Source: Saccharopolyspora aridisoli (GTDB taxonomy: Bacteria; Actinomycetota; Actinomycetes; Mycobacteriales; Pseudonocardiaceae). From it: DNA of 58,584 bases. This document shows, one piece after another, positions 8,975 through 17,702 of the stretch. The stretch lies in NCBI RefSeq assembly GCF_004348445.1, contig NZ_SMKV01000035.1:1-58584 (forward strand). Reading direction: 5' to 3'. Made by a program: the position numbers and the translations under genes. The notes below the pieces were generated by a model. That model ran no database searches, was not told the DNA's origin, and saw only the letters and a list, made by a program, of their open reading frames with translations. Within the stretch, counting starts at the first letter, position 1, and each line of letters begins with the position of its first letter.

Positions 8975-9614
8975 GGATACCTCTCGAAGTCGTCAACCGC
9001 CCGAGCAGCACGAACAAGGCGTCGAGCACCAGCGCCAGGATGATCACCCCGACCGTGCCTGCGAGGGCCATGTTCAGCGCGTTCGCGCCGCCCAGCTGGC
9101 CCAGGCCCATGAACAGCAGGTTCCCGAGACCCGGACCCTTGGCGTAGGCGGCGATGGCGGCGATGCCCATCAACATCTGGGCGCTCACCCGCATGCCGGC
9201 GAGGATCGCCGGCCAGGAGAGGCGGAGTTCGACGCGGGTGAGAACGCTGAACCGGTTCATGCCGATCCCTCGCGCCGCGTCCAGGATCGGCTGGTCGACG
9301 TTGGACAGGCCGACGATCGTGTTCCGCACGATCGGCAGCAGCGCGTAGAGCACGAGCGTCACCACCGACGGGGCCACGCCCAGGCCCAACACCGGGATCA
9401 GGAGGCCGAAGAGCGCGAAGGACGGCATCGTCAGGATCGCGCTGGAGAGAGCGGTGGCGATCGCCGCCCCGGCGGGGCTGCGGTAGACCGCAACCCCGAC
9501 CAGGACGCCGATGATCGTTGCCAGCAGGATGCACTGAACCACCATGCTGACGTGCTGGTACGAGTTCACCAGTAACGATTGCCACCTGGATGCAACGTAG
9601 TCCAGGAGATTCAA
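8967..9614 (-). CDS. osmoprotectant ABC transporter permease (OpuC type)
   Basis: Second permease of the importer, 215 residues and about five to six membrane segments. Seen: GLSNVDQPILDAARGIGMN plus RVELRLSWPAILAGMRVS, the same EAA-type coupling loop as its partner; GLGNLLFMGLGQLG near the C-terminus is typical of the family. Two different permeases with one ATPase and one binding protein is the OpuC arrangement. It follows the BCCT gene with only 4 nt between stop and start, so the carrier and the ABC system are one transcription unit. Confidence 0.93.
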   Translation of the reverse strand: MNLLDYVASRWQSLLVNSYQHVSMVVQCILLATIIGVLVGVAVYRSPAGAAIATALSSAILTMPSFALFGLLIPVLGLGVAPSVVTLVLYALLPIVRNTIVGLSNVDQPILDAARGIGMNRFSVLTRVELRLSWPAILAGMRVSAQMLMGIAAIAAYAKGPGLGNLLFMGLGQLGGANALNMALAGTVGVIILALVLDALFVLLGRLTTSRGIRG

Positions 9615-9618
9615 TTGT

Positions 9619-11346
9619 TTACTCTTTCTTGTCGGCTTCCGCCGATCCGGACTCCTCGCCAGAGGGTTCCGCAGGGGTCGTCACCAGCTGGAACTCGCCG
9701 TCGTGCTCTTCAGTGCCGGCGATGACGGCCTGCTCGAGCATCTCTACGCCCTTCTGGTCGCGAACGGTGATGTCGTCGGAGCGCAGGTCCTTGAGCATGG
9801 CCACGCACATGAAGATCATCACGATCGCGAACGGCAGGGCGCCGATGAACGTGAGGTTCTGGATGCCTTCCAGCGCCTTGTCCTGGCCGATCACCAGCAT
9901 CACCGCGGCGACCGCACCGGTGGCGGCACCCCAGAAGATGACGACCCACTTGCTGGGCTCGATCGCGCCCCGCTGCGACAGCGTGCCCATCACGATGGAC
10001 GCGGCGTCGGCACCGGAGACGAAGAAGATCGCGACCAGGACCATCACCAGGACAGCGGTGACCAGCGCCAGCGGCAGGTGGTCGAGCACCGCGAAGGTCT
10101 GCGCCTCCGCGCTGCCGTCGCCGTACACGTTCGTGCCACCCTTCTGGGCGTCGATCGAGGCACCACCGAAGATCGCGAACCACACGAGGCTCACGACGCT
10201 GGGCACCAGCAGCACGCCGCCGATGAACTGGCGGATCGTGCGGCCCCGGCTGATCCGGGCGATGAACATGCCCACGAAGGGCGTCCAGGAGATCCACCAG
10301 GCCCAGTAGAAGACGGTCCAGCTGCTCAGCCAGTCCTGCATCTCCGCGCCACCGGTGGCACCGGCGCGGGAGGCCATCTGTCCGAACTCGCTCATGTAGG
10401 AACCGACCGCGGTGGGCAGCAGGTCCAGGATGAACACGGTCGGGCCGAGGATGAAGACGAACAGCGCCAGGATGGCGGCCAGCACCATGTTGATGTTGGA
10501 CAGCCACTGGATGCCCTTCTCCACACCCGAGACCGCGGAGAGGATGAAGCAGAGCGTCAGCACGGCGATGATGCCGACCAGCACGTTGGTGCCGGCCTCA
10601 CCGATCGGCCACTTCGCCGCCTGCATACCGGCCTTGATCTGCAGCGCACCGAGACCCAGCGAGGCCGCGGAGCCGAACAGCGTCGCGAACAGCGCCAGGA
10701 TGTCGATGACCTTGCCCAGCGGACCCTCGGCGGCCTTCTTGCCGATCAGCGGCGTGAAGACGCCCGAGATGGTCTGCTTGCGGCCGCGGCGGAAGCTGCT
10801 GTAGGCGATCGCCAGACCCGCCACCGCGTAGATCGCCCACGGGTGGAGGGTCCAGTGGAACAGCGAGGTCGACATGGCCGTGTTGATGGCCGCTTCGCTC
10901 TCGCCCGGGACGGTGCCCGGAGGCGGGTCCACGAAGTGGCTCAGCGGCTCGCTCACCCCGTAGAACATCAGACCGATGCCCATACCGGCGCTGAACATCA
11001 TGGCGATCCAGGACACCGTGCGGAACTCGGGTCCCTCGTCGTCCCCGCCCAGCGGGATCCTGCCGTACTTGCTGAAGGCGAGGAACAGGGCGAAGACGAC
11101 GAACCCGGTGGCCGCGAGCACGAAGCCCCAACCGGTGTTCTTGATCAGCCAGGTCAGCGCTGCCGAGGAGGCAGTGCTGAGCGAATCGGTCGCCAGAGCG
11201 CCCCAAGCGACCACCAAGAACATGATGAGCGCAGTGACACCGAAGACGACCCAGTCCGTTCTGGGTTTGCCGAGGAACTCGGCGTCTGGTTCGGAGGATT
11301 GACCGCCCTTGGCGGGTCCACCGCTTCGTTCAATTTCGGTCGACAC
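9619..11346 (-). CDS. BCCT family betaine/choline/carnitine transporter
   Basis: Secondary carrier of the betaine–choline–carnitine family, 575 residues with about 12 membrane segments. Seen: family motifs MFSAGMGIGLMFYGVSEPL, HWTLHPWAIYAVAGLAIAY and VFYWAWWISWTPFVGMFIAR (the Trp-rich substrate-box segment), and a C-terminal cytosolic tail rich in acidic residues; in BetP such a tail takes part in osmosensing. First gene of the operon BCCT–permease–ATPase–permease–binding protein, so two mechanistically different osmolyte uptake systems are probably induced together. The ~200-nt leader upstream should hold the promoter. Confidence 0.95.
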   Translation of the reverse strand: MSTEIERSGGPAKGGQSSEPDAEFLGKPRTDWVVFGVTALIMFLVVAWGALATDSLSTASSAALTWLIKNTGWGFVLAATGFVVFALFLAFSKYGRIPLGGDDEGPEFRTVSWIAMMFSAGMGIGLMFYGVSEPLSHFVDPPPGTVPGESEAAINTAMSTSLFHWTLHPWAIYAVAGLAIAYSSFRRGRKQTISGVFTPLIGKKAAEGPLGKVIDILALFATLFGSAASLGLGALQIKAGMQAAKWPIGEAGTNVLVGIIAVLTLCFILSAVSGVEKGIQWLSNINMVLAAILALFVFILGPTVFILDLLPTAVGSYMSEFGQMASRAGATGGAEMQDWLSSWTVFYWAWWISWTPFVGMFIARISRGRTIRQFIGGVLLVPSVVSLVWFAIFGGASIDAQKGGTNVYGDGSAEAQTFAVLDHLPLALVTAVLVMVLVAIFFVSGADAASIVMGTLSQRGAIEPSKWVVIFWGAATGAVAAVMLVIGQDKALEGIQNLTFIGALPFAIVMIFMCVAMLKDLRSDDITVRDQKGVEMLEQAVIAGTEEHDGEFQLVTTPAEPSGEESGSAEADKKE

Positions 11347-11543
11347 AGGTATCGGCGCCGACTTTCGGCGACGCCCCCTCCTCTCCGTCGTCGGTTACGA
11401 CGTTTTCGAACCAATCGAACCGCGCATTCGGGCAGTCGGTGGCTCCAAATCGTCGGCAACCTATAAACCGTGACCCAATCGGGTTAACAAGGCAAGCTCA
11501 CCTGCGGTCAGCGTGGCCGAACCGACACCTAGACTGACCAACC

Positions 11544-12158
11544 GTGAAGGCTCGTCTGACACCGACGCAGGGCGCTCTGCGCGTCCTGCGCGGTGCCGGT
11601 TTGGCCTGCACAGCGGCGTCACTGTCCGTAGCCGCTCACGCGGCCGCGGGCGGGTCGCTCCCAGGTCTGGGAACGACCGTCGTGATCACCGTTCTGCTGA
11701 CCGGTGCCGGGGTGGCACTCGCTGATCGCAAGCGCGGGTCGTCGGGCATTCTAGGGGCTCTCGCGGTCAGCCAACTGGCACTTCACTTCTTTCTCGAGCT
11801 GACCGCCCTCGGCCACCACGGTCCCGGGCACCTCCACGGGCCACCGCCGATCCCGGTCTCACCGTGGCTGATGACACTCGGCCACGTGATCGTCACGCTG
11901 CTGACGGCGCTGGTCATGGCTCATGCCGAACGGGCACTGTTCGTGGTCACCCGGTTGTTGCAAGCGATCTTCCCCAGGAAGACGACGCCGTTACCGGTTG
12001 TGACGCCACCGCCTGCGGTCTGCGTCCCCGCGCCGGTTCCGCGGACCCTCGCGCAACTGATCTTCCAGCGGATTCACGCACGCCGTGGACCACCGAAATC
12101 TCCCGCAGAAAGCAACGATCCGGTGTATATCGCCGATCGAACATTGCTATTCCGATGA
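11544..12158 (+). CDS. membrane protein with His-rich loop, copper-locus associated
   Basis: Integral membrane protein of unknown function, 204 residues. Seen: about four hydrophobic segments (near residues 17–35, 42–60, 70–85 and 112–130) and, between the third and fourth, a His-rich loop HHGPGHLHGPPP that could bind a metal. The tail is proline-rich, then basic. It precedes ycnI and copC on the same strand with 54 nt between it and ycnI, so a part in copper handling is inferred from context. GTG start without an evident Shine-Dalgarno; a TAGACT hexamer about 8 nt upstream would allow a leaderless message. Confidence 0.75.
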   Translation: MKARLTPTQGALRVLRGAGLACTAASLSVAAHAAAGGSLPGLGTTVVITVLLTGAGVALADRKRGSSGILGALAVSQLALHFFLELTALGHHGPGHLHGPPPIPVSPWLMTLGHVIVTLLTALVMAHAERALFVVTRLLQAIFPRKTTPLPVVTPPPAVCVPAPVPRTLAQLIFQRIHARRGPPKSPAESNDPVYIADRTLLFR

Positions 12159-12212
12159 ATCACGCATACGCGCGCGCGATTATCCGATGGACACGGGAGA
12201 GTACAAGAGAAC

Positions 12213-12944
12213 ATGTCGACAGATCAATTCTTGGCGCGGTCCGCGAGTTGGATCACCGTGGGCGGTCTCGCCCTCGCAATGGGTACCGCTCCCGCCTACG
12301 CGCACGTGAGCGCACAGCCTGAGGAGGCGGAGAAGGGCGGCTACGCGAAGATCGCGTTCCGCGTCCCCAACGAGGACCCGGTGGCCGGAACCGTCCAGAT
12401 CAAGGTCACGCTCCCCGAGCAGCACCCGCTGAGCTCGGTGCGCACCAAGCCGGTCCCCGGCTGGACCGCGCAGGTCGAGAAGGCGCAGATCCCGCCGGTC
12501 ATGGTGGACGGCGCGCAAGTCACCGAGGCGGTCCGCAGCATCACTTGGACCGCGCAGCCGGGCACCCGGATCGGCCCGAACGAGTTCAACGAGTTCGAAG
12601 CCACGCTGGGAGCGCTGCCGGAGAACGCCGACGAGCTGATGCTGCCCACCACCCAGACCTACGACAACGGCAAGGTCGTGGAGTGGAACCAGCCGACGCC
12701 CCCCGGGGGCGAAGAGCCGGAGCACCCGTCACCGGTGGTGAAGCTGATCGCCGCGGAAGCCGGCGGCCACAGCCACGGCGGAACGCCGTCCGGATCGGGC
12801 GGCCAGGAAGCCGACCAGCACGGATCGGCGGACGACACGGCCCGCTACCTCGGCGGTACCGGACTGCTCGTCGGTGGGCTGGGCCTCGGCGTCGGTGCCG
12901 GCGCCCTGCTGCGCGGACGTCGTTCCGGTGGGGACGCGTCATGA
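12213..12944 (+). CDS. ycnI: YcnI family (DUF1775) copper-associated surface protein
   Basis: Exported protein of the YcnI family, whose characterised members bind Cu(II) at the mature N-terminus and are thought to act as copper chaperones or uptake factors. Seen: signal peptide (residues 1–31) ending AYA before HVSAQPEEAEKGGYAKIAF, so the mature protein begins with the expected histidine; the DUF1775 core with FRVPNEDP and conserved Trp residues (WTAQ, ITWTAQPG); then a His-containing linker (GGHSHGGT) and a C-terminal hydrophobic anchor with an RGRRS basic end. Its stop overlaps the copC ATG by 4 nt, indicating coupled translation. Confidence 0.93.
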   Translation: MSTDQFLARSASWITVGGLALAMGTAPAYAHVSAQPEEAEKGGYAKIAFRVPNEDPVAGTVQIKVTLPEQHPLSSVRTKPVPGWTAQVEKAQIPPVMVDGAQVTEAVRSITWTAQPGTRIGPNEFNEFEATLGALPENADELMLPTTQTYDNGKVVEWNQPTPPGGEEPEHPSPVVKLIAAEAGGHSHGGTPSGSGGQEADQHGSADDTARYLGGTGLLVGGLGLGVGAGALLRGRRSGGDAS

Positions 12945-13483
12945 GGCGGCTGCTGACCGTCGGCGCGTTCGCGCTGGTCTCGCTCATCGGCGGTGCCGCG
13001 CCGGCGCTCGCGCACAACGTGATGGTCGGCAGCGACCCGGCCGAGGGCGCGCAGCTGTCCGCCGGCCCGCGCGAGGTCCGGTTGACCTTCGACCAGCCGG
13101 TCCGCGCGGGCGAGTCCTACAACAGCGTCAACGTGGTGGGTCCGGACGGCTCGTTCTGGGCGGACGGACCGGCTCGGGTCGAGGGCAATTCGGTCATCGC
13201 CCCGGTCCGCGAGCTCGGACCGGCCGGTACCTACACCGTGGGTTACCGGATCCTGTCCAGCGACGGGCACCCAGTTCCGGGCAAGGTCAGCTTCACCCTC
13301 ACCGCCCCCGGCGGAGGCACCCCGGCCCCCGGCCCGCAGGGCGGGCAGGGCTCCGGTCAGCCGGCTGACCAGGCGGGATCGGACTCCGGTGGGATGCCCA
13401 TCTGGCCGTGGATCGGCGGTGCGGTCCTGGTCGTGATCCTCGGGCTCGTCCTGGCCCTGCGCCTGGGCGCACCGAAGAAGTGA
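12941..13483 (+). CDS. copC: CopC-domain copper resistance protein
   Basis: Secreted or membrane-anchored CopC protein, 180 residues. Seen: signal peptide ending ALA, then mature HNVMVGSDPAEGAQL with the N-terminal His used for Cu(II) in CopC proteins; the beta-sandwich core LTFDQPVRAGESYNSV, and ILSSDGHPVPGKVSFTL with the conserved Asp-Gly-His; then a Gly/Pro/Gln linker and a C-terminal transmembrane helix (about residues 152–172) ending RLGAPKK. No CopD domain is fused. The start ATG overlaps the ycnI stop. Likely exchanges copper with YcnI outside the membrane (inference). Confidence 0.94.
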   Translation: MRRLLTVGAFALVSLIGGAAPALAHNVMVGSDPAEGAQLSAGPREVRLTFDQPVRAGESYNSVNVVGPDGSFWADGPARVEGNSVIAPVRELGPAGTYTVGYRILSSDGHPVPGKVSFTLTAPGGGTPAPGPQGGQGSGQPADQAGSDSGGMPIWPWIGGAVLVVILGLVLALRLGAPKK

Positions 13484-13489
13484 ATCCAC

Positions 13490-13530
13490 GGGAGGGTGTC
13501 CGGATCTTCTCCGAGTCCGGGTGCCCTCCC
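13490..13530 (+). terminator. terminator hairpin after copC
   Basis: GGGAGGG…TCCGGA pairs with TCCGGG…CCCTCCC around an 11-nt loop, a few bases after the copC stop. Convergent genes meet here, so it may serve both strands. Confidence 0.65.
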
Positions 13531-13630
13531 GCTTCGCTTCCGCGGAATTGCAAAGATCCCGTTCTCCAACGGGAGTCCCGATCACGATTCTTGTGGAATT
13601 CGGCGTTCCGATTCTCGCGCGAATTGTTGA

Positions 13631-16048
13631 TCACTTCGTGCGGAGCTGCACCGCCTCCGCGACCCCGCGGTCGAGAGAACCATCGCGAATCAAGCTCGGC
13701 GGAACCATGAACCACGGCTGCGGCCCGCCCTCCGGCCCCCAGACCGGGAGGTGGGCCTGGTCGATCAGCGAGATCGCGAAGTCCGTCGAGACCTCGTACC
13801 CCCTGCCCAGCGCCGCGGTCCCCTGCCACGGCATCACCGCCGAACCGCCCAGCGGCACGAAGCGGAACCGGCCCTGCTCCGGCCGGAGCGACAGGCTCAT
13901 CCGGACCCGGTCGCGCCGCCACATCGCGGCGTAGTCGAGCTCGGCGTCGACGTGCTTGTTCGCCAGGTACGTGATCGTCTCGTCCCAGGCGAGGGCCAGC
14001 AGCTCGCGGCGTGTCCCGCCCAGTTCCGGATCGTCGAGGTCGAACGGGGCGGTGTAGACCCGGCGGGAGAACTCCACCGGCTCGTCGCCGGCGTTCGGGA
14101 CGTCGACCGCGTGCACGATCGAGCGGAACATCTCCGCGAACCGGGGCTGACCGGCGCAGCCCGGATCGCGCTCGTCGGCCTCGGCCAACGCACCGCGCGG
14201 ATCGACCCGCACGTCCAGCCCCGCCACGGCGGACTGGTAGCGGTCGCGGTGGTGGCCCAGCAGCTCGGCGCGCGCGGCCGCGTCGCCGCAGCCGAACTCC
14301 GCCGCCGCCTCGTCGATGTTGCGCACGCACACCACCCGGTCCGCGCCGGTCAGCTCCAGCATCCGCCGGAACTCCCGCTGGTAGCCGCGGTACCTGCTGA
14401 CGTCGCGCACTCGGAAGTGGCTCGGATCAGCCAGCGCGGTCACCCGGATCCCCGGCGGGTGCACCCGTCTCACCGCGGTGTCGAGCTGCAACAACCGGGC
14501 GAGCATCGCCACCTCGGCCAGGTCCGGCAAGCCGCCGAGCGCCTTCAACCGCGAACCGTCCTGCTTCGTCGGCGGCCCCAGCAGCACCAACTCGGCCGGT
14601 TCACCCTCGGCCACCGCGCGCGAGAGGTCGTCATCGGCCTGCTCCCACGGGTACGCCGTGCGGGAAGCGCCGAACAGCTTCGCCTGCATGACCTGCCAGA
14701 TCGCTCGCGTCGTCCCCGACTCGATGGCCGCCACCCGGTCACCGAGCCGGGCACCCGTCTCCACCGCCTTCCGGCACAGTTCGCGCGCGATCTCCGCCTG
14801 CTCGTCCTCGGAGAGCAGGACGCCCTGCCGCCACAACGTGGGCCGGGTGCACATCTCCCCGAGCCGGAGCTGGGCGATCGAGGTGGCGTGCGACAAGCCC
14901 GGTCTAGCCAGGTGCCCCCGACCCAGTGGCATCGGCTGCGGCAGCGTCTCGAAGGTGGCGATGGCGTCCGGCTCGTCCACCCCGGTGAACCCCGGCGCCG
15001 CGACCGGCACCACCACGGCCTGCGGGAACGCCGAGCGGAGGGCTTCGAGGTTGGCGGCCTTGTCGTCGAAGGCGGCCACCGGTTCCCAACCGGTCATGCC
15101 GCGCAGCGCGGCGACCTTCTGCTCGCCGACGTCCGCGCCCTCGTCGCTGGTGCGCAGGTCGAGGTGGCCGAGACCGTGCCGGGACAGCGCCTCCTCGGTG
15201 GCCGCCCGCATCCGGTGCCGACGTCCGGTCACCAGCACCACCCGGCCGCCGGCCTGCTCGACGTCACCGGCGAACTGCCGCACGCCGGGCGCGAGCTCGT
15301 CGGTCAGCAGCTCGTCCCTGTCCCACGAGATCGCCCGCCGGAACTCCGCGTGCTCCGGGTGCTCCGGCAACCCGGCCAGGTCCCGGAACCGCCGCCACCC
15401 CGGCTCGTACAAGCCGGGCAGCATCGGCAGGCGATCGGTCACGCCGATGGCCGCCAGCGCCGCTCGCACCCGCGCCCGCGGGTGCAAAGCGCAGAAGTCC
15501 AGATCGAGGGCTACCAGCGGGCGCGGCGCCGAGGGGTCCCTGCGATGCGCGGTCGAGCGGTCCTTGACCAGCCGCAACACCTGCTGGAGCAGCTCGTGCT
15601 GGGCGGAGGGGACGTGATGCGGATGAGGGCTCCACGGGTGCTCGCCGGCGAGCACCGACAGCAGCCCCGCCGAGCAGAACCGCAGCTCGCGGGCGAGGAC
15701 TCCGTCCACGTCCAGGCCGGTCGCGGTCAACCTGCGGTGCAACCCGGTGATCGTCTCGGTCACGCGGTCCGGCTCGGCGGGCCCGAGACCGGGCACCACC
15801 ACCCGCCCGCTGGCCAGGTGCACGCCGAGCTCGCCCACCGGGAGCTTCCCGGCCGCCAGCAGTCCCCGGACCGTGATCACCACCGGCCGCAGGACGCGCT
15901 CGATCAGCTCGTCCCCGCCGAGTTCCAGCGGCTCCGACAGCGGGATCGTTCCGCGGGGTGCGGTTCCGACCAGGCAGTACTTCGCGAGAAGGGAGTCGCG
16001 CGCGAGGTCCTCCAGCGCGCGTTCCGGCAGCGTGCCGGTTGCGTACAC
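13631..16048 (-). CDS. HAD-like / DIT1-PvcA (isonitrile synthase-like) fusion protein, shorter paralogue
   Basis: 805-residue multidomain protein, paralogous over its length to the last ~840 residues of the protein at 20497–23925. Seen: an unassigned N-terminal part (1–~165); a HAD-phosphatase-like domain with VALDLDFCAL (~181), VVLVTGRR (~273) and AAFDDKAANLEAL (~328); then a DIT1/PvcA-family region beginning after ATFETLPQP (~364), with LVLLGPPTKQ (~489), GLPDLAEVAMLARLLQLD (~508), HPPGIRVTALADPSHFR (~531) and GGSAVMPWQG (~736). The family makes isocyanides from amino acids (PvcA, IsnA) or formyl-tyrosine (DIT1). Family positions reading GFP and TDG in the paralogue are GPP and ADP here, so activity is doubtful. 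GTG start with AAGGAG 7 nt upstream. No oxygenase partner nearby. Confidence 0.75.
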   Translation of the reverse strand: MYATGTLPERALEDLARDSLLAKYCLVGTAPRGTIPLSEPLELGGDELIERVLRPVVITVRGLLAAGKLPVGELGVHLASGRVVVPGLGPAEPDRVTETITGLHRRLTATGLDVDGVLARELRFCSAGLLSVLAGEHPWSPHPHHVPSAQHELLQQVLRLVKDRSTAHRRDPSAPRPLVALDLDFCALHPRARVRAALAAIGVTDRLPMLPGLYEPGWRRFRDLAGLPEHPEHAEFRRAISWDRDELLTDELAPGVRQFAGDVEQAGGRVVLVTGRRHRMRAATEEALSRHGLGHLDLRTSDEGADVGEQKVAALRGMTGWEPVAAFDDKAANLEALRSAFPQAVVVPVAAPGFTGVDEPDAIATFETLPQPMPLGRGHLARPGLSHATSIAQLRLGEMCTRPTLWRQGVLLSEDEQAEIARELCRKAVETGARLGDRVAAIESGTTRAIWQVMQAKLFGASRTAYPWEQADDDLSRAVAEGEPAELVLLGPPTKQDGSRLKALGGLPDLAEVAMLARLLQLDTAVRRVHPPGIRVTALADPSHFRVRDVSRYRGYQREFRRMLELTGADRVVCVRNIDEAAAEFGCGDAAARAELLGHHRDRYQSAVAGLDVRVDPRGALAEADERDPGCAGQPRFAEMFRSIVHAVDVPNAGDEPVEFSRRVYTAPFDLDDPELGGTRRELLALAWDETITYLANKHVDAELDYAAMWRRDRVRMSLSLRPEQGRFRFVPLGGSAVMPWQGTAALGRGYEVSTDFAISLIDQAHLPVWGPEGGPQPWFMVPPSLIRDGSLDRGVAEAVQLRTK

Positions 16049-16247
16049 CGCGTCTCCTTAACGATTGCAGCGCTCATCAGGCCTTCCACGTGTGCGGATG
16101 GCGGCTGCGCGAGGAGGCGCGAAAGTTCGGCTTGACCGAAACCGAGAACTACCGATCGGCGAATCCGCACGTCACCGCGGGGAGGTTCGGTTCTCCGACA
16201 GGCCGCAGGACGGTCCGGAAGACGCACACGCGCAAGTCTGCGAGCGG

Positions 16248-16556
16248 TCATTCACCGTCGACGAACTGCACCGGAGCGAGCCCGTTCGGCTCGTCCATCC
16301 GCCGGAGCGCGGCGCGGGCGCGTCGGTGGAGTTCCCGACGCGAGATCCAGCCCGCCGCGTAGTGCCGGTACGCCTGGGCCACCAGCACCAGTTCGGCGAG
16401 GTGCTCGGCGTAGGGCTCGCGGAGTTCCGGCGGCAGCTGTCGCATCGACTCGAGGTGGCCGTCCACGATCTCGTCCAGCAGCCGTGCGCTGGCGAGCGCC
16501 CGGTCCCGGCGCGATCGCGGGGCCTGCTCACCCGGCGAGAACTCTGCGATCCTCAT
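16248..16556 (-). CDS. small hypothetical protein
   Basis: 102-residue protein I do not recognise. Seen: mostly helical, charged composition (SRRDRALASARLLDEIVDG, ELREPYAEHLAELVLVAQAY), no signal peptide, no membrane segment, no metal motif. It lies between the shorter HAD/DIT1 fusion gene and the APH-like kinase gene on the same strand, with 199 nt and 181 nt on either side, so it could be part of the same unit. The ATG has only a weak upstream purine run. Coding is supported by GC-biased third positions and helix-like composition only. Confidence 0.55.
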   Translation of the reverse strand: MRIAEFSPGEQAPRSRRDRALASARLLDEIVDGHLESMRQLPPELREPYAEHLAELVLVAQAYRHYAAGWISRRELHRRARAALRRMDEPNGLAPVQFVDGE

Positions 16557-16737
16557 CGACAGCCCATCCGCTTAGCACCACTCGATGCACCAGTTCGCTC
16601 GTATGGTTTACCCCTTCAGGTCGAATCCTGTAACCAAAACCGACCAGAAAGGCACCGCAAAGCGACCAAGATCGCCTTATCGGACGCATCAAGGTAGGAT
16701 CGGAAGCGTCAGTGGATGTTTCCGTCCACACGAGACG

Positions 16738-17652
16738 TCAGCTGTACGGCGCCCACTGGGTGTCCAGATCGCCTTCCCGGATCGTGCGCAGCCGCCAGCT
16801 CAGCTGCTCGCGCACGCTCGGATTGGTGCGCAGGATCGGCAGCACCCCGGTGGTGATCTTGAGTTCGCGCAGCTCGCGCAACACCGGGAAGCCCTCCCAC
16901 GACGTGATGTCGAAGCCGTAGGCGTCGGCCAGCTCGCGGTGCCACTCGGTCGGATAGCCCATCCGCAGGCTGCCCACCGCGATCGGCGTCAGGTCCCACT
17001 CCGGCTGCCCGATGCACAGCGAGTCCAGATCGCACAGCAGAGGGCCGTCCGGACCACCGATCACGTTGCCCAGGTGGGCATCCGCGTGGATGACCGCGCG
17101 CGGCAACGGGAACTCCAGCCCGTCGAGCTGCTCTTCCAGGTAATCGCACCGCTGCTGGAGGAACGCGTGGTCCTCCGGGTCGATGTCCACCGCGTCGCGC
17201 AGCCGACGCCGGATGTCGGCCATCGGCTTCCAGGGCTTGAACGTCTCCTCGGCGAGCGGCTGGGAGTGCATCTGGCGCAGGAGGTTCCCCAGGTCGGCGC
17301 TGCCCGGCACCCGACCCTCCTCGGGCACGAACTGCCACAACGTCGCGCAGTGCGCACCCGAGCTGACCGGTTGCTCCACCCCCGGGAGCAACCGGACCGC
17401 GGGCACCCCGTGCATCGCGAGCCAGTGCGCGGCCTCGACGGCGGTGCGCGCTCGGTGGGCGAACGACGAGGACAGCACGACGCGAACGATCACGGGTTCG
17501 TCCCGAAGCAGGAAAACCCCGTTGTTGATGCACCTGATCAGCCGGGCGCCACGCGGGTTCAGGCCGACGGCCTCGCAGATCTCGGTCAGCGCCAGTTCCA
17601 GTTCCGGTGGGACGCTTCGACCCTGTTGAACCTGGTATGTCTTCATGCTCAT
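16738..17652 (-). CDS. aminoglycoside phosphotransferase (APH) family kinase-like protein
   Basis: Protein-kinase-fold small-molecule phosphotransferase, 304 residues. Seen: N-terminal lobe with VIVRVVLSSS; the catalytic loop AVIHADAHLGNVIGG (Brenner-type HxDxxxxN, about residue 190) and the Mg-binding motif LLCDLDSLCIGQPEWDLTP (DFG-equivalent, about residue 210). These residues are intact, so it is probably active, but the substrate is unknown; APH-fold enzymes phosphorylate antibiotics, sugars, choline or homoserine. It sits 50 nt downstream of the XRE regulator on the same strand, a pairing that suggests co-regulation. Confidence 0.85.
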   Translation of the reverse strand: MSMKTYQVQQGRSVPPELELALTEICEAVGLNPRGARLIRCINNGVFLLRDEPVIVRVVLSSSFAHRARTAVEAAHWLAMHGVPAVRLLPGVEQPVSSGAHCATLWQFVPEEGRVPGSADLGNLLRQMHSQPLAEETFKPWKPMADIRRRLRDAVDIDPEDHAFLQQRCDYLEEQLDGLEFPLPRAVIHADAHLGNVIGGPDGPLLCDLDSLCIGQPEWDLTPIAVGSLRMGYPTEWHRELADAYGFDITSWEGFPVLRELRELKITTGVLPILRTNPSVREQLSWRLRTIREGDLDTQWAPYS

Positions 17653-17702
17653 GTTCTCAACACCGACGTCGCCGGCAGGTCACACCCGGAATCGGGGCGA
17701 CC

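Noticed and set aside
11460..11543. Iron-box or CsoR-like copper operator upstream of the copper-associated genes
   Set aside because: TTAACAAGGCAAGCTCACC only loosely resembles a DtxR box, and no symmetric CsoR site was found.
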